A DNA stretch of 64,000 bases from Porphyra umbilicalis (taxonomy: Eukaryota > Rhodophyta > Bangiophyceae > Bangiales > Bangiaceae). Where the stretch lies: the NCBI GenBank assembly GCA_002049455.2, contig KV918854.1:124001-188000 (forward strand), given 5' to 3'. The notes under the pieces were generated by a model. It was not told where the DNA came from. It saw nothing but the letters and a program-made list of their open reading frames with translations, and did not search any database. Positions 11,430 through 22,247 of the stretch are shown one piece after another; within the stretch, counting starts at the first letter, position 1; every line of letters begins with the position of its first letter. The translations under genes and the position numbers were made by a program.

Positions 11430-12964
11430 TCTACGTGAGTGGACAGTTCGACACAGTAGTCATCTGTTTGTTGTGCTTCGACAACGTTGTCGAACTCCAC
11501 CGGTTCGGGAGTGTCGGTACCCGTGTACCTCCCCGTCCTGAAGTCGTTGGCCGTCTTGGCCAATGCCAGACAAGGTATATCGTCGTGGATATCCTCTGTC
11601 GGTGCCACCGTGGAGGCATGTGACAGGAAGTCGCGCAAGTGGTGCGATGCACCTGGTTTATAAACCATATCGAATGTGTATTCGGAAAGGCGAAATCGCC
11701 ATCGCATCAAGCGTCCGCTTGAGTCGGTCGTGCCGTAGATCCAGCTTATTGCTTGGTGATCCGTTCGGTTGAGGAACCGTTGCCCGTAGAGGAAGTGCCT
11801 CAACTTGAGGACAGCCCACACGACGCCGAGGCATTCGCGCTCTGTGGCGGAGGAGTTTTGCTCTGCAGCAGTGATTTCTTGGCTCCAATATCCGACAGGA
11901 TGAAGCAGTTGGCCCGGTTCCTCCTGGAGGAGGGTACACCCGACTTGGTCGGCATATGCGTGAACGTCGACGACGAGCTTCCGGTTGGCCTTTGGCAAGG
12001 CAAGTACCGGTGGGCACAACAGTGCTTTGCGAAAGTCTTCGAATGCGGCGATGGCCACGTCCGTGGGCGTTGGTAGATCCGGTAGGATCTCGGCCCTTGT
12101 CAGGGCGTTCAAGGGCTTGGCTCGTTTGCAAAAGTCCTTGACAAAAAGTCGATAGACGTTGCACATGCCCAAGAAGCTTTTCAGCTGTGTCTTTGTCGTT
12201 GGTAACTTGGCATGCTTCAGAGCATCAACGTTCTTGTTATGCACGTGCACTTGGCATGTGCGGACAATGTGTTCGAGGTACTTGACGTCGTCGGAGAACC
12301 ATGTGCACTTTTCCAAGTTCAGGGTACCCCCGGCTTCTCGGAGACGGTGCAGAACCGTATCGACGTCCTTGACGTGTTGTTCCGAGTTCGCGGAGAAGAT
12401 GATGACATCGTCTAAGTAGACGAGGCATATCTGCCACTTGAAGCCCGAGAGCATAATATCTCACGCACGCTGGAAGGTTGCAGGCGCGTTCTTCAAACTG
12501 AAAGACATTGATAACCAGTGGTATATACCACAATGCGCTGTGAACGCCGTCTTCTCTTGGTCGTCCTTGCGTAAGGGCACTTTCCAGTACCCCGCGGTAC
12601 AGTCGAGAGCCGTGAACACCTGGGCATCTCCCAAGGAGTCAAAACAGTCCTCCATTCGAGGCAAGGGATAAGCATCCTTCTTTGTGATGTTGTTTAACCG
12701 ACGATAGTCGACACAGAATCGGGCTTTGCCGTTCTTCTTTGGTACAATTATCACAGGGCTCGCCCAAGCACTATGGCTAGGGGCAATGACGTTGAGCTTC
12801 AACATCTTGTTGATCTGATCAGAGATGATCTGCCGTTTAAACGGCCCGGTCCGGTAGGGTTGAGCCCGTATGGGCTGAGCGTCGGGAGGAGTGACGATGG
12901 CGTGCTCCGTAGCACGGATGACGCAAAGGGTTCCATCCCACATAGACGAATGCGTCTTGAGCAT
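11430..12964 (-). pseudogene. pol: Reverse transcriptase and RNase H
   Basis: Reverse-transcriptase blocks appear in order: ASPVIIVPKKNGKARFCVDY, then FTALDCTAGYWKVPL, then KNAPATFQRA, then CLVYLDDVIIFS with the catalytic YLDD. One in-frame TGA at 12461-12463 falls just before YLDD and cuts the enzyme in two; the frame resumes two codons later. RNase H follows (VDVHAYADQVG, ERECL, TDHQAISW). The integrase zinc finger (HHATVAAHPG then CTNC, HHCC type) starts near 11320. The family assignment is secure; the element is not intact. Confidence 0.9.
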
Positions 12965-13015
12965 GTCAAGAATATGCTTGTGCAGGTACTCGAGAGCCTC
13001 ACTGAGGTCAAGGTC

Positions 13016-13771
13016 CTATAGTGGGTCACGAATCGTGTCGTCCGATGAAGTATCGGTTTCATCTTTTGGATTCTTGTCATCAAAGACGGCGGACAACATC
13101 GGCCCTTGGTAGGGCTCTGCAAACCCCAAGGTTAAGTTCTTGCGAACAATGACTTGGTCCTCGCCGAAGTTGCATAACTTGACTAAGAACGGTTCGTCGG
13201 GATTGACGATGGCAAGGCCGCGGGCGACTGCCATTGACGTATGTCGGCATAACCGAGCGTTCGGTGTGATGGTAACCATATTGGGGGTGGCACAAGTCGC
13301 CATGATCCACTCCTCTAGGTGTCCGTCGACACGTACCTGGTTACAGGCTCGCATCCTCGCGGGTTTATCTTGCCAATGGCGGTCCCAGGCACTGTCATTT
13401 ATACAAGCCAAGAGTGGCGTTGGCCGAGGCAGTTCGTCCGTGCAGCGCACGTGTTCCTGCCAGACGATCTCTCGCAAACGCGGCAAGATCGCCTTGATGT
13501 TTCTTTCAATAAACTCGGTGCCAAGGATGCACGGGACTGACAAGTTGTCGGAAACGAGGAAGCGGTCAAACAGACGTACACCTCCGGTGTCTACATCCAA
13601 ATGTATGGCATACTTCATCACTATACGGTTGTTGTCTGCATCCCGCATGCGCGGAAGCGTTGTCAACTTCTTGGCGTAAGCCACCCAGTATGCAGACAGA
13701 ACACCAGTTCGCACTATGTTCACCCCGGCGCCCCTGTCCAGTACAGGATGGCAGCTCCGCATCACACGCAT
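13016..13771 (-). pseudogene. Retrotransposon aspartic protease region
   Basis: A 251-residue frame between gag and RT. Near its start it has VLDRGAGVNIV, the position of the aspartic-protease motif that is normally D-T/S-G-A. Here an Arg sits between Asp and Gly, so the catalytic triad motif is altered. Further on is CILGTEFIERN, matching the ILG-D/E-F-L block of retroviral-type proteases. It lies in frame order directly upstream of the reverse transcriptase. The changed active site fits an inactive element. Confidence 0.75.
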
Positions 13772-13881
13772 TCACGGGCCAATCGTGGCAAAGATCTCGC
13801 AGTGCCGTAAGGCACGGCGCAACAATCTCGTCACCGTACGCTTTCACGTCCCGCCGGGCAACCCCAAGTCGGGCACGTGGC

Positions 13882-15605
13882 CTAGGCTTTTTTCGAGTCC
13901 TCGACGGCGTCGGCCGGATGCTCGATCTCGTCTTCCTCGGCGTCAACGTCTGCAATGGCATGAACCCCGACAGGCGGTTGGCGACGTTCGCGAGGGCGAT
14001 AAGGCTCGGCACACTTTGCAGCGAAGTGACCCGGCTCGTTACAGTTGTAACAGATGTCAGCCCGATTGGCTGGAGGGACGGCGGCCCGAGGGGGCGGCGG
14101 GGTGCAAACCGGTGCGAACGGTCGTTCCGTCCTCGTCCGCTGGTCCTGGGTCGCGTAAGCGACTTTGATCGCCGTTGGGCGGGTCATCTTGAGCTGCAAG
14201 CGCAGCTTGTTGGTGCCGTCCCAGTACAACTGGGCTGTCGCAACCGTCTCGAATAGAGTTCGGTCCGGGAATTGGTCATTCAAGACCCGAACGTGCGCTT
14301 GCACAAGGTCCGAAAGACCCTTTATTAAGATGTCGTTAACGTCTTGGATGTTAAACAAACCGTCGAGAAGATCGCATTATGTTTCCACGCGGTGACTAAA
14401 GGCCGTTGGCGCCTCGTTGTCTTGTTGCTTCATCGTAATGATGTCTTGATAGGCGTTAGCCATGGTTGCGTGAGTCGCGTACTTCGAGAGGAGTCAGTTG
14501 ACGGCATCTCCGTATGTACTGATGGCATATCGCTTACGTCCGAGAGTGCTTTTAAGCGCGTCGGAGATGGCCATCTTGGCGTTGTCGGCTAGTCGGAAGA
14601 CCATGAGCTAAGGGCTAGACCATGCGTCAGCCCAGCCGCGTCGCACGCGCGGCGGAAGGTCGTCAATAACGTGAAGGTGTCCAAGGGCAGGGCTCCCGTG
14701 AACGGCTGTTGCCCGTGGAACGCTCGGTCCAAACGTTTGTTGAGACGGTGCGACCGTTGTGCGTCTTTAGGCGTGTATGCCAGTTGACGTCGGATGAGGA
14801 AGTACGTTCTGTAGTCCAGCAGGGTCTTGAAGCGGCTATGAGCTGGGAGGATCACCTTGATCCTGTCTGCTTTCTGAAGTCGCTCCTTACGTTTGGTGAA
14901 GGTCGCTGAGCGCTTGCGCGCTGTTGCGTCCGACTCGCTCGAGCTGTCGCTCGGCGAGGAACCACTTGGGGGCGACGGCGGGCCTGGCGGCCAGTGGCCA
15001 TCGTCCGAAGAGGACGTGTCCGTCGCGTTGGAGTTGTCGTCGTCCAACGACGTCGGTTTTGACCCAGAGGCAGAATCATCGGAAGATGAGGAAAGCACGG
15101 CGTTAGCCGGACCGTCCTTGCGGACGGACTTGCCTTTCGTCACCTTGCTTGTCTTCTTGAAGTTCTTGGTCTTTTCGCCCGACTGACGGCGAGACTTAGC
15201 CACCCGGCGTTCCTCCTCGTGGGAGTCGACCTTGCGCAGGGCCTCGACGTTGTCGACCAAATTTTCATTGGCTTGTGCCAGAGACTCGTTAGTCTGTTCT
15301 TGGGCCATCAGGCGTCGTTGAAGTGCTTCAACAGCCGCCTTGAGGCTCTCCACCACCTGCATCTGCCCGGAGGCGGCTTGATCCGCAGGCATGGGAGGAG
15401 TAGGAGCACCGTCCGTTGGGGTGTCGGAGGCGGCAGAAGTGTCTTGTCCCCCGCCCGGCGGCCAGTAGCCAGCTGGCAGCTTGCCGTCTCTGGCTCGCCG
15501 AGTGCTGCCGGTTCCACCAGGAGACATACTGGGACCTGAACGAAGTGTTCCGACTTGGCTAACGCCCTGCGCGATAACGTCGAAGATCAAAACCGTGATG
15601 CCCAC
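13882..15605 (-). pseudogene. gag: Retrotransposon gag with CCHC zinc knuckle
   Basis: The first frame (15605-14589, likely ATG near 15528) gives a charged protein with a Gln/Glu-rich helical stretch and a Ser/Asp-rich low-complexity segment, typical of capsid precursors. A second frame (14358-13882) continues with nucleocapsid sequence and one clear knuckle, CYNCNEPGHFAAKC, at about 14055-14010. The knuckle is the diagnostic feature; the capsid assignment comes from position. The two frames are separated by about 230 bp of shifted reading, so the polyprotein is interrupted. Confidence 0.8.
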
Positions 15606-15758
15606 GGCATCACGCCCACAAGTCGATGGCTAACGCCCCGCGCGCCAAGCGACCGTATCGACACCGTCACAATGCCACGAGGCAGCGAGAAAGTTCTCTG
15701 GAACACCGTGCCGCGAGGCACGATGAAGGCGAGGATATCCCCTGCTGCTCCACCAAAT

Positions 15759-16636
15759 GTGGTATTAATAACGTTGGTTCAATTACCAGTGTATTGGGAC
15801 TGATCGTAACCAAGCGATAAAGCAAATTCTATCGCCGTCGTGGCGAGGAAGAAAGACCTTTTGCTAAAGGGCATCCGATGAGGAGCCGGGTGGTGCCCAC
15901 GACCGGCGACCCGGGACCCATGGCGATTTAATGTAAACGAGGGCACTGGTCGATCGACCGTCCGATCACAAGCGATTGTAATGAGTGCCGGCAGACAGAT
16001 ATGACAGGCAAGCAAGCGAACAATAAAAAATGAACAGTGCGGAAGTAACCCCCGAAAGGGCATGCCACAGGCCAATTCCCACAGTACGTGGGCTTTGGCC
16101 AGTCAAGGGGGCTACCTGTGGCAATTTGCCAATTGCGGGCGAAGATATGCTACAGGGTCGTCCACACCCATCTGGGAGGGCACGGTGTCTACGAGGTGAT
16201 TAATTGAAAAGCACAAAATCCAATCATGCCGCTGCCATGCCCCGCCCTGTCGACCTGTGAAGGCCTGCTGGATTGTCAAAGTGGCAGTCAAAGATGATGT
16301 GGCAGGGAGGAATTTGGACACTTGGCAAGCAGAGAGCGCTTAGCGCCGGATCGTGAGCGTCGTGGCTCGCAATCTTGCACAATATTCGGTCACATTCCAA
16401 TTGTTTGACCCCTTCCAAACGGAGGTTTCCCCCACACGCTGGACCAAACGTTGGGATGGTGCAGATGTGACACCACCATACCACCGGATTATGGTGTCGG
16501 ATCAACACCATCCCAACACTTGGTGCGGATCATGCACTATGAATCTGACCACTGGGCACCCTTCCGCACCATAGTTTGGTGTTGCACTATAGTTTGGTGC
16601 AGGATCCGCACCGCTGGGCTTGCTCTGAGGACACGA
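15759..16636. other. Flank of the retrotransposon, possible 5' LTR remnant
   Basis: Sequence immediately beyond the candidate primer-binding site should be the 5' LTR, but I could not pair it with a second copy. A patch at about 16440-16620 has several imperfect inverted copies of TTTGGTGCGGATC-like sequence. No gene is recognised. Confidence 0.35.
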
Positions 16637-16740
16637 ATGCACACTGCCACCTCTGAAACGGAGAGCAAGTCCTTTGATCTAAGTATATGTGTGCATCACT
16701 ACACTTTGAGAGCACCCTGTCCTAAAGGCCAGGAAATGGC
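16622..16740 (+). repeat. Fragment of the CCCTGGCC-ended dispersed element
   Basis: GGACACGAATGCA-ACTGCCAC through TTTGAGAGCACCCTGTCCTA and ending AAGGCCAGG matches the right-hand about 115 bp of the element at 56506-57187. It is truncated on its left side at about 16622. Confidence 0.85.
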
Positions 16741-18064
16741 GAGAAATGAGATCTGGTATGGTCACCGAGGCTGCGTGTTGGAGGAGACGTGACAATTTCT
16801 GTCGTTTTTATGATGGCGGTACACAGAGAGTTCCACATTGATGACGGCGTGATGCTCGACAGCCTACGCCCCATCCTGGCATCGTTTGGAAAAAAGACGC
16901 GGCGGACGAAAGGTAGAAAGCGGGATGCTTTCGTGACGCCTGATACGCGCAGAGAAGGTGAGTCTCTCGCATAGGAGCGCAGCCTATGATTAAAAAAAGG
17001 ATCTGGTGGAACTATACAGTCTTTCTCCATTCCTGTCCACCCCTTTTGTCGATCGTCCCGGGAGAACCAGGACGAGGACCCCAGCCCAATCGCGTTGCAT
17101 TCGACGCCAGATCTCAGTTTGATCGACAAGAATCGAAGGGTCGATTGCTGTTTCCCGAGTTGAGAGGCGATGATCGCAGGAGCTTCCCTGTAGTTGAATC
17201 CACGCATGCGAAGAATTTTGTGATTGGGCTCTTCCAATTGTCCACCCTTCGCGTCACGAGGTGCACGACTTCGCCATGTTCGTGGGGTCTTGGCCATAAC
17301 AGCCAGAGCAGTGGCATGACGCCGCTACACATTCCCTCCCTTGAGCTTGAGCACGACGCGCCCACGAGCGTGAGGCGTCGATGCCGCCCCCCCCCCCCCC
17401 CCTCTGCAGACGCTTTCTACATCGGTTGTGGTGTTTGGTAGTCCGTGACTGAGGATATCTTCCACCCCGCCTTCCCTTCTCCACCTCGAGCACCCGTGCA
17501 CGTATGCCGCCACCCCGCACCCTCGTTTCACGCCTCCGATAAGTTGTCTTGCATAGCTTTATGACTCTCTGGAACATCCTGATAGGACCCACCTGTGGAA
17601 ACCCTTACATTTACCCCGTGCCAGCGAGTAGAAAAGTACCCCAAACCACCCAGAGCACCCTCCTTCGAGAACGTCAACCGGAACAATAGAAACATCAAGC
17701 GCATAATGTAATCCCGAGACGACATGGGGTGATACAACTTCTGGCAATGGAGCAGCAGGAGGGATAAGGAGGTATGGGGGAGGAGGTAGCGAGCGGATAG
17801 GTCAGGATCGGACGTGGATCAGCAGGGGGTGGCCAGGGGTGCTAGCGTGGGGGTGGGGGGGGGATCAGCGGGGGATCGGAGGTGAAACAGCGGGGGGGTG
17901 AAAGGAAGAAGAGGTGGGGGGCGGGGGGGAGATCGGCAGGGGATCGGGGTAGATCGGCGGGGCGGGGGCGGGGCGTGGACGGCAGGTGCAACGACGAAGG
18001 CGACGACGATGGCTCGCGCGACGGCAGCGCGCTGTTGATAAACGCATCCCTTCGACTTGTCGTG
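16741..18064. other. No confident gene
   Basis: A 191-codon minus-strand frame (17297-16722) lies here but has no recognisable domain and overlaps the repeat at its end. The rest is short frames and a C/G-rich patch near 17390 and 17840-17990. Confidence 0.4.
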
Positions 18065-18065
18065 G

Positions 18066-18499
18066 TATTGCTGATCCCCCAATTTTGTTCTCATCGCCCG
18101 AGAACGGGAGTGCAACAGCGATGCAGGGACGCTTCTGATTGGCCAAGACGACCACCAGCAGTGCAAGTCGGGCCCGATCTTTACACAATGTGCCCCTACG
18201 GCTCGCCAACGCACAATCGCTGCACTCGTTTTTCTGAGATTATCTGAGAATCTCCCAAAAAATTCCGACATCGAACGGTTGCGGCCTACTTGACCATACG
18301 AGACGGAACAGAACGGAAGAAAATCTCAAGAAAAACGAGAATCTCGATTCTGCACTGACCTGGCGGTCGGAGAGCCAATGGATAGTCCCAAAATCGCACT
18401 CAGCAGCTGTTTGCGGCTGTTTTAGACCAATGGCTGGCCTGTTTTACAAAGCAGTCCCAGTCCTGGGCCGATGAGGACAAAATTGGGGGATCAGCAATA
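18066..18499. mobile_element. MITE with TA target duplication, family 1 copy a
   Basis: The 430-bp element (18068-18497) is flanked by TA on both sides. It has terminal inverted repeats starting TTGCTGATCCCCCAATTTTG; the 32-nt ends at 18065-18096 and 18469-18500 match at 31 of 32 positions. No transposase frame is inside. TA duplication with short inverted ends points to the Tc1/mariner group, a non-autonomous element. A second copy is at 40019-40418. Confidence 0.9.
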
Positions 18500-18624
18500 C
18501 TTTGAACTCACTGTCAATTGCAAACTCCGAGGCACTGAGGACGATCGTCGTCGTGGGCCACGCTTGTCGGTTGACCTGCGTCCGTTGCTATCCATCCCTG
18601 AATAAGAAGGGAACTTATTCCCTG

Positions 18625-18962
18625 GCCTTTAGGACAGGGTGCTCTCAAAGTGTAGTGATGCACACATATACTTAGATCACGGGACTTGCTCTCCGTTTCA
18701 GAGGTGGCAGTCTGCATTCGTGTCCTCAGGCATCTGAGGGCGTGTCGACGTTGGAAGGGTCGCGATGACGCTAAAAGCGAATAGAGTTACGTGGCTGAGA
18801 AGGACTGTCCTGCCACAAGGGTCACAGGGCCCGGACGGTGCCTGCCCCTCTACCACCCCCCACCGCCCCGAGTTGGGCGCGGCGACCACGTGCTGCGACT
18901 TCCGGGGTTCGAAGGGCCCGCGGGTCGTCGAACCCCGGAAGTCGCTGCACGTGGTCGCCGCG
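18625..18962 (-). mobile_element. Partial CCCTGGCC-ended element with inverted duplication
   Basis: On the minus strand this matches the right half of the element at 56506-57187: the GGCAGGACAGTCCTTCTCAG region, the GCGACCCTTCCAACG region, and the end GGCCAGGG at about 18627. Its inner part forms a 35-bp inverted repeat (18878-18912 with 18928-18962, one mismatch), so an internal piece has been duplicated head to head. Confidence 0.85.
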
Positions 18963-19133
18963 CGACTAGAGAAGGCATGATTTCGAGCCGACACTGTCCA
19001 GCCTGTCGTGTCGTGTCAAATGTCGGACTCCACGGAAAACTGGGGCTACCTTTCCGTCGGCAACAGGACAGCAGTTCGACGCGTTCTGAGCGTCGGGCCT
19101 CGACGAGAGCGCGCGCCCTGTGATGTGGATTCA

Positions 19134-19178
19134 GGTCACGGTCGGGTAACCCGACCGTCGGGTAACCCGACCGTGACC
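19134..19178. repeat. 45-bp near-palindrome built from GTCGGGTAACCCGAC
   Basis: GGTCACG, two copies of GTCGGGTAACCCGAC sharing flanks, and CGTGACC. Compared with its own reverse complement it mismatches only at the two TA centres and the midpoint. A third related copy (GGTCGGGTCACCCGACC) follows at about 19184-19198. It could be a protein-binding site cluster or a cruciform. Confidence 0.85.
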
Positions 19179-19198
19179 TCGGTCGGGTCACCCGACCC

Positions 19199-20430
19199 AC
19201 GCTATGGCACCTGTCGTCGCGCCCCCACCGCGCCACAAACCGGGACCGTCGCCATTGTCGTGCCCGCTGCCATTGGTGACTCCGCCGCCTACCCCCTCCC
19301 TCCCCCCCCGGCCCGCCACCGTGGTGATGTGTCCGCGTGCGTTACCGCCACCACGAGGGGACCTTGAGGTAGAGCGTCTCTCTTCCATTCTTCTCGATAT
19401 TCTGCGCCGGCTCTGCAGCCACACTACCATCGTTTAGGCTATATGACAATATGTTGGTCTGATTCTCTTCTGCTCTTCGTCTCGCTCTGCACCTTTTTGT
19501 GGCTGCCACATGCCTGTGTTCCACCGTCGACGCACCTGTCCTCCCCCCTCCCCGCCTCCCTTATGCTGCCATCCCCCAGCACTTCTCGTTTTGTTTGTGT
19601 TTTGTTCATGCCCTTCTCTCTCATGTGGTCGTCGCACCGGGTGCTCTGTCTTTCGGTGCTTTTCTGTTCCAGGTGCCGGGTCCTTCATCGCGTCCTCTTC
19701 TTGCCGTCTTTGTGCTCTTTTGTCTTGCGTATCTGCCTATGCTGCTTTGTGCGTGTGTGTGAGTGGCTTCCACCACCCCTCCCCCCCCCCTGACTCGCCC
19801 CGCCCGCTCTTCCATGCACGCGCCTTAGGGCACGTGTACAGGTGTACAGCGAGCCGCGTAATGTTCTTGTACCTGCTGAAGTGGCAATCTGGTGCCCCAC
19901 AACTCATCCTGTTGCCGTCCGTCGTCACGTACTTCCGCGCCTTGTCAGGGTCCAGCTTGACATTGGGGGGGGTGCCATCCCGAGAAATCCGAACGGGGGG
20001 TGGGGGAAAGGGGAGTCGTGCTGGCGGGGTGGAGTTAGGGGGGAGGAGCAAGGAGCACACGCGTACAATGGTATGACGGAGTGGGGACAGGAAGCAGAGC
20101 TACCACGAGTCGCGGTGAAGGCCGCCGCCGTCGAGACCTTGACGGGCAGCGCGTGCCTGCATCTGCCTGCAGAGGTCTCAACACTGAGCACACACTGTGC
20201 GGCTGATCCCCTGCTGGGCACTTCGGCGCTGATCGCCAACAGGCCCAGAGAGCCTTCCCTTGGTCGTGTTTTATGGACCATGTTTTAGGCACAGGATCGA
20301 GGGGGGCGCATGACACGTGGGGACATGTCCGGGACATTTCCATTTCCGGACATGCGGGAAATGAGGCCGTGAGGAACGACACGGAAATGTCCTGGAAATG
20401 TCACTACGTGGCTGGACATATGCCTTCCCT
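19199..20430. other. Pyrimidine-rich spacer, no gene recognised
   Basis: Bases 19440-19800 are strongly C/T-rich on plus. Bases 20315-20402 contain several direct and inverted copies of GGAAATGTCC/GGACATTTCC. No open frame carries a domain. Confidence 0.45.
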
Positions 20431-20770
20431 ACGCGCGACCCGCGGGTGATCGTGCCTGCGCGCCGGCTTCTGTTGCTGCGGCCCGTCGGCCTGCCATCTA
20501 CCGGCGCGGTTAGAGCTGCGCTGCGCGGCGGAGTGAAGGCCCCTCCCGTCGGCGTCGCGCGACGCCGGCGAGCCGCCGCCGCTGCGGTGCCGGCGGCGGC
20601 ACCCTTTTCCCCGCCCCACGTTTCCCCCGCCACGGCAACGTAGCTGTACGTGCCCCCGTGCGCGCACGCGGCTATGGAGTCGGCCGGCGTGCCCGGTGTC
20701 GATGCGTCGCCAAGCGCGCCACCGCCCTGAAGGCCAGGGTATTGCACGCACGTGCCTGAAATTAATACAA
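20431..20770 (-). mobile_element. Left half of the CCCTGGCC-ended element
   Basis: On the minus strand it begins with CAGGCACGTGCGTGCAATAC then CCTGGCCTTCAGGGCGG. It then follows 56490-56880 through GGGGGCACGTACAGCTAC-like sequence, GTCGCGCGACGCC, and GCGCAGGCACGATCACCCGC. It stops where the right half of the complete copy would begin. The right half lies separately at 18.6-18.96 kb in the same orientation, so an original copy may have been split. Confidence 0.8.
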
Positions 20771-21248
20771 GAATGGAGAAAGACTGTATTGCCACGCGAT
20801 CCAGATGCGCTGCTCGGAGCCTCCCTGCCCCATCTCGACGAAAAAGTTTTGGTCACTTATGAATTATGTCGGCGGATACGAGAAGGCTGTTTCGGATTTT
20901 CAATGCTCCCCGTTTCAGTGAATTCAAAAAATATCTCTGTGTGCATATTTGTGGGGCCGATCGTGACGGCCAGCACTCGCCATGGCTTGACAGCTCGTTA
21001 TTGCCGCCCGTGCACCACCGTGTGCTTTTTCTGAGAGACGGTGCCGCACCCCACACCACGTCACTCCTCACCCTGTCCGTTTGTTGCGCTTCTTCACGCC
21101 TTGCACGTCGTTTACCCGCCGGGGTCCGCGGTCCGGCGTTCTCCGACGCCTGCCCCGCCTCCCCCCGTGTTTTTTTCGCTACTGCTTGTCAGCTCCTACA
21201 CTCCCCCTCTCTGTTGCCGCTTATTTTTTTTTTCCTTCTTTTATCACG

Positions 21249-22247
21249 ATGGACCTTGTCAGCACGACGGCCCGCCGCTCTGGCAGCCGCGGCGGCCGTG
21301 ACCAGTTTTCCTGGGCGACGGTCGCCGCCGGCGACGCGGCCGACCGCTCCCACTACCTCGGCGCGTCGGTCAAGGCGCCACCGCGGCGGCGGGGCGACGC
21401 GCCCGACGCGGACCCGAACTGGTACACCCGCGCGCCGGCCGCGGCGGGCGCACCCGACGCGGGGGCAGCGGCGGCGGCGACGGCGGCGCCGGCCGCGGCG
21501 AGCGGGGGCGGCGACGTTGCTTGCGCGGTCGCGCCGGCGCCGGCGCCGGCGTCCGACGCCGGTGGTGGGCGTGCCGACGCGGACGCGGACGCGCATGCAA
21601 GGGCGGCGGCGGCAGCAGCAGCAGCGGCTGAGATGGTGGCGGTGCGGGTGGCCGAGGCGGCGATGCTCGCCGCCTCCCTGCGGGGGGAGTCCCCCGCCGA
21701 CGCGGCCGCCGAAGGGGTGCGGGCGGGGGAGCGCGCACGCGAGGCGGCGGCGACGGCCGCCGCGGCCGAGCAGCGTCGGCGGGCGGACAAGGGGCGGCGC
21801 GTGGCGGGACGGGCGGGGCCCGACGCGGCGGCGGCAACGGCGGCGGCGGCGGCGACGGCCGACGCGGCGGCGGCGGCAGGGGCGGCTGCCGAGCGGGAGC
21901 GGCAGCGGCGGGAGGAGAAGCGGCGGCGCAAGGAGGCACGCGCGGCGGTGCGGGCGGCGCGCGCCGAGCGGCGGCAGCGGGCGGGGCCGTCGGCTCGGGG
22001 CGTGGCGGCGGCGGGGGGGACGGCGGCGGGGGGAACGGCGGCCGGGGGGACGGCGGCGCGGGGGGGGGGGGTGGGGGAGGCGCGGCCCCGCCCGTGGCGC
22101 CGTCGCCGTTGCCGAGCCGCCGCAGCCGCTGGGACGAGCGCCCGCCCGCGTGAGGGCAACCTGCGGCTGGCCCCGACCGGCGCGCACGGAGACATTGTGG
22201 TGGTCAACCGTGGATGGCCGCCTGCCCGTGCGCTCCGCCGGGCTTGA
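21249..22247 (+). CDS. MMTAG2-family (multiple myeloma tumour-associated protein 2-like) protein
   Basis: 332 residues from the ATG at 21249. The first about 65 residues carry the Mmtag signature: SRGGRDQFSWATV, then D-R-SHYLGAS-KAP, then D-NWYTR. This matches the N-terminal RGG-QDQFNWEDV...NYLGNS...WY pattern of the animal and plant family. The family is nuclear/nucleolar and poorly characterised; its molecular role is not established. The rest is Ala/Gly-rich, with a basic Arg/Glu helical stretch at about residues 205-255, also seen in relatives as Lys/Arg-rich tails. Long G-runs near 22015-22075 make the last 60 residues uncertain. The upstream sequence is C/T-rich. Confidence 0.8.
   Translation: MDLVSTTARRSGSRGGRDQFSWATVAAGDAADRSHYLGASVKAPPRRRGDAPDADPNWYTRAPAAAGAPDAGAAAAATAAPAAASGGGDVACAVAPAPAPASDAGGGRADADADAHARAAAAAAAAAEMVAVRVAEAAMLAASLRGESPADAAAEGVRAGERAREAAATAAAAEQRRRADKGRRVAGRAGPDAAAATAAAAATADAAAAAGAAAERERQRREEKRRRKEARAAVRAARAERRQRAGPSARGVAAAGGTAAGGTAAGGTAARGGGVGEARPRPWRRRRCRAAAAAGTSARPREGNLRLAPTGAHGDIVVVNRGWPPARALRRA

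Larger units (their letters stand above)
10169..15758 (-). mobile_element. Decayed Ty3/gypsy LTR retrotransposon
   Basis: On the minus strand the order is gag, CCHC zinc knuckle, aspartic protease, reverse transcriptase, RNase H, integrase, which is the Ty3/gypsy order. The frames are broken by at least four shifts or stops. A candidate primer-binding site starting TGGTGGAGCAGCAGGG (15755 downward) follows a terminus ending CCACA at 15758, as expected next to a 5' LTR. I cannot find a matching 3' LTR. The last frame stops a few codons after EYVIDK, which resembles the start of an integrase chromodomain, so the 3' end is probably deleted. Confidence 0.9.

Noticed and set aside
16722-17297. 191-codon minus frame as a gene
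   Set aside because: No recognisable domain, and it runs into a dispersed repeat.
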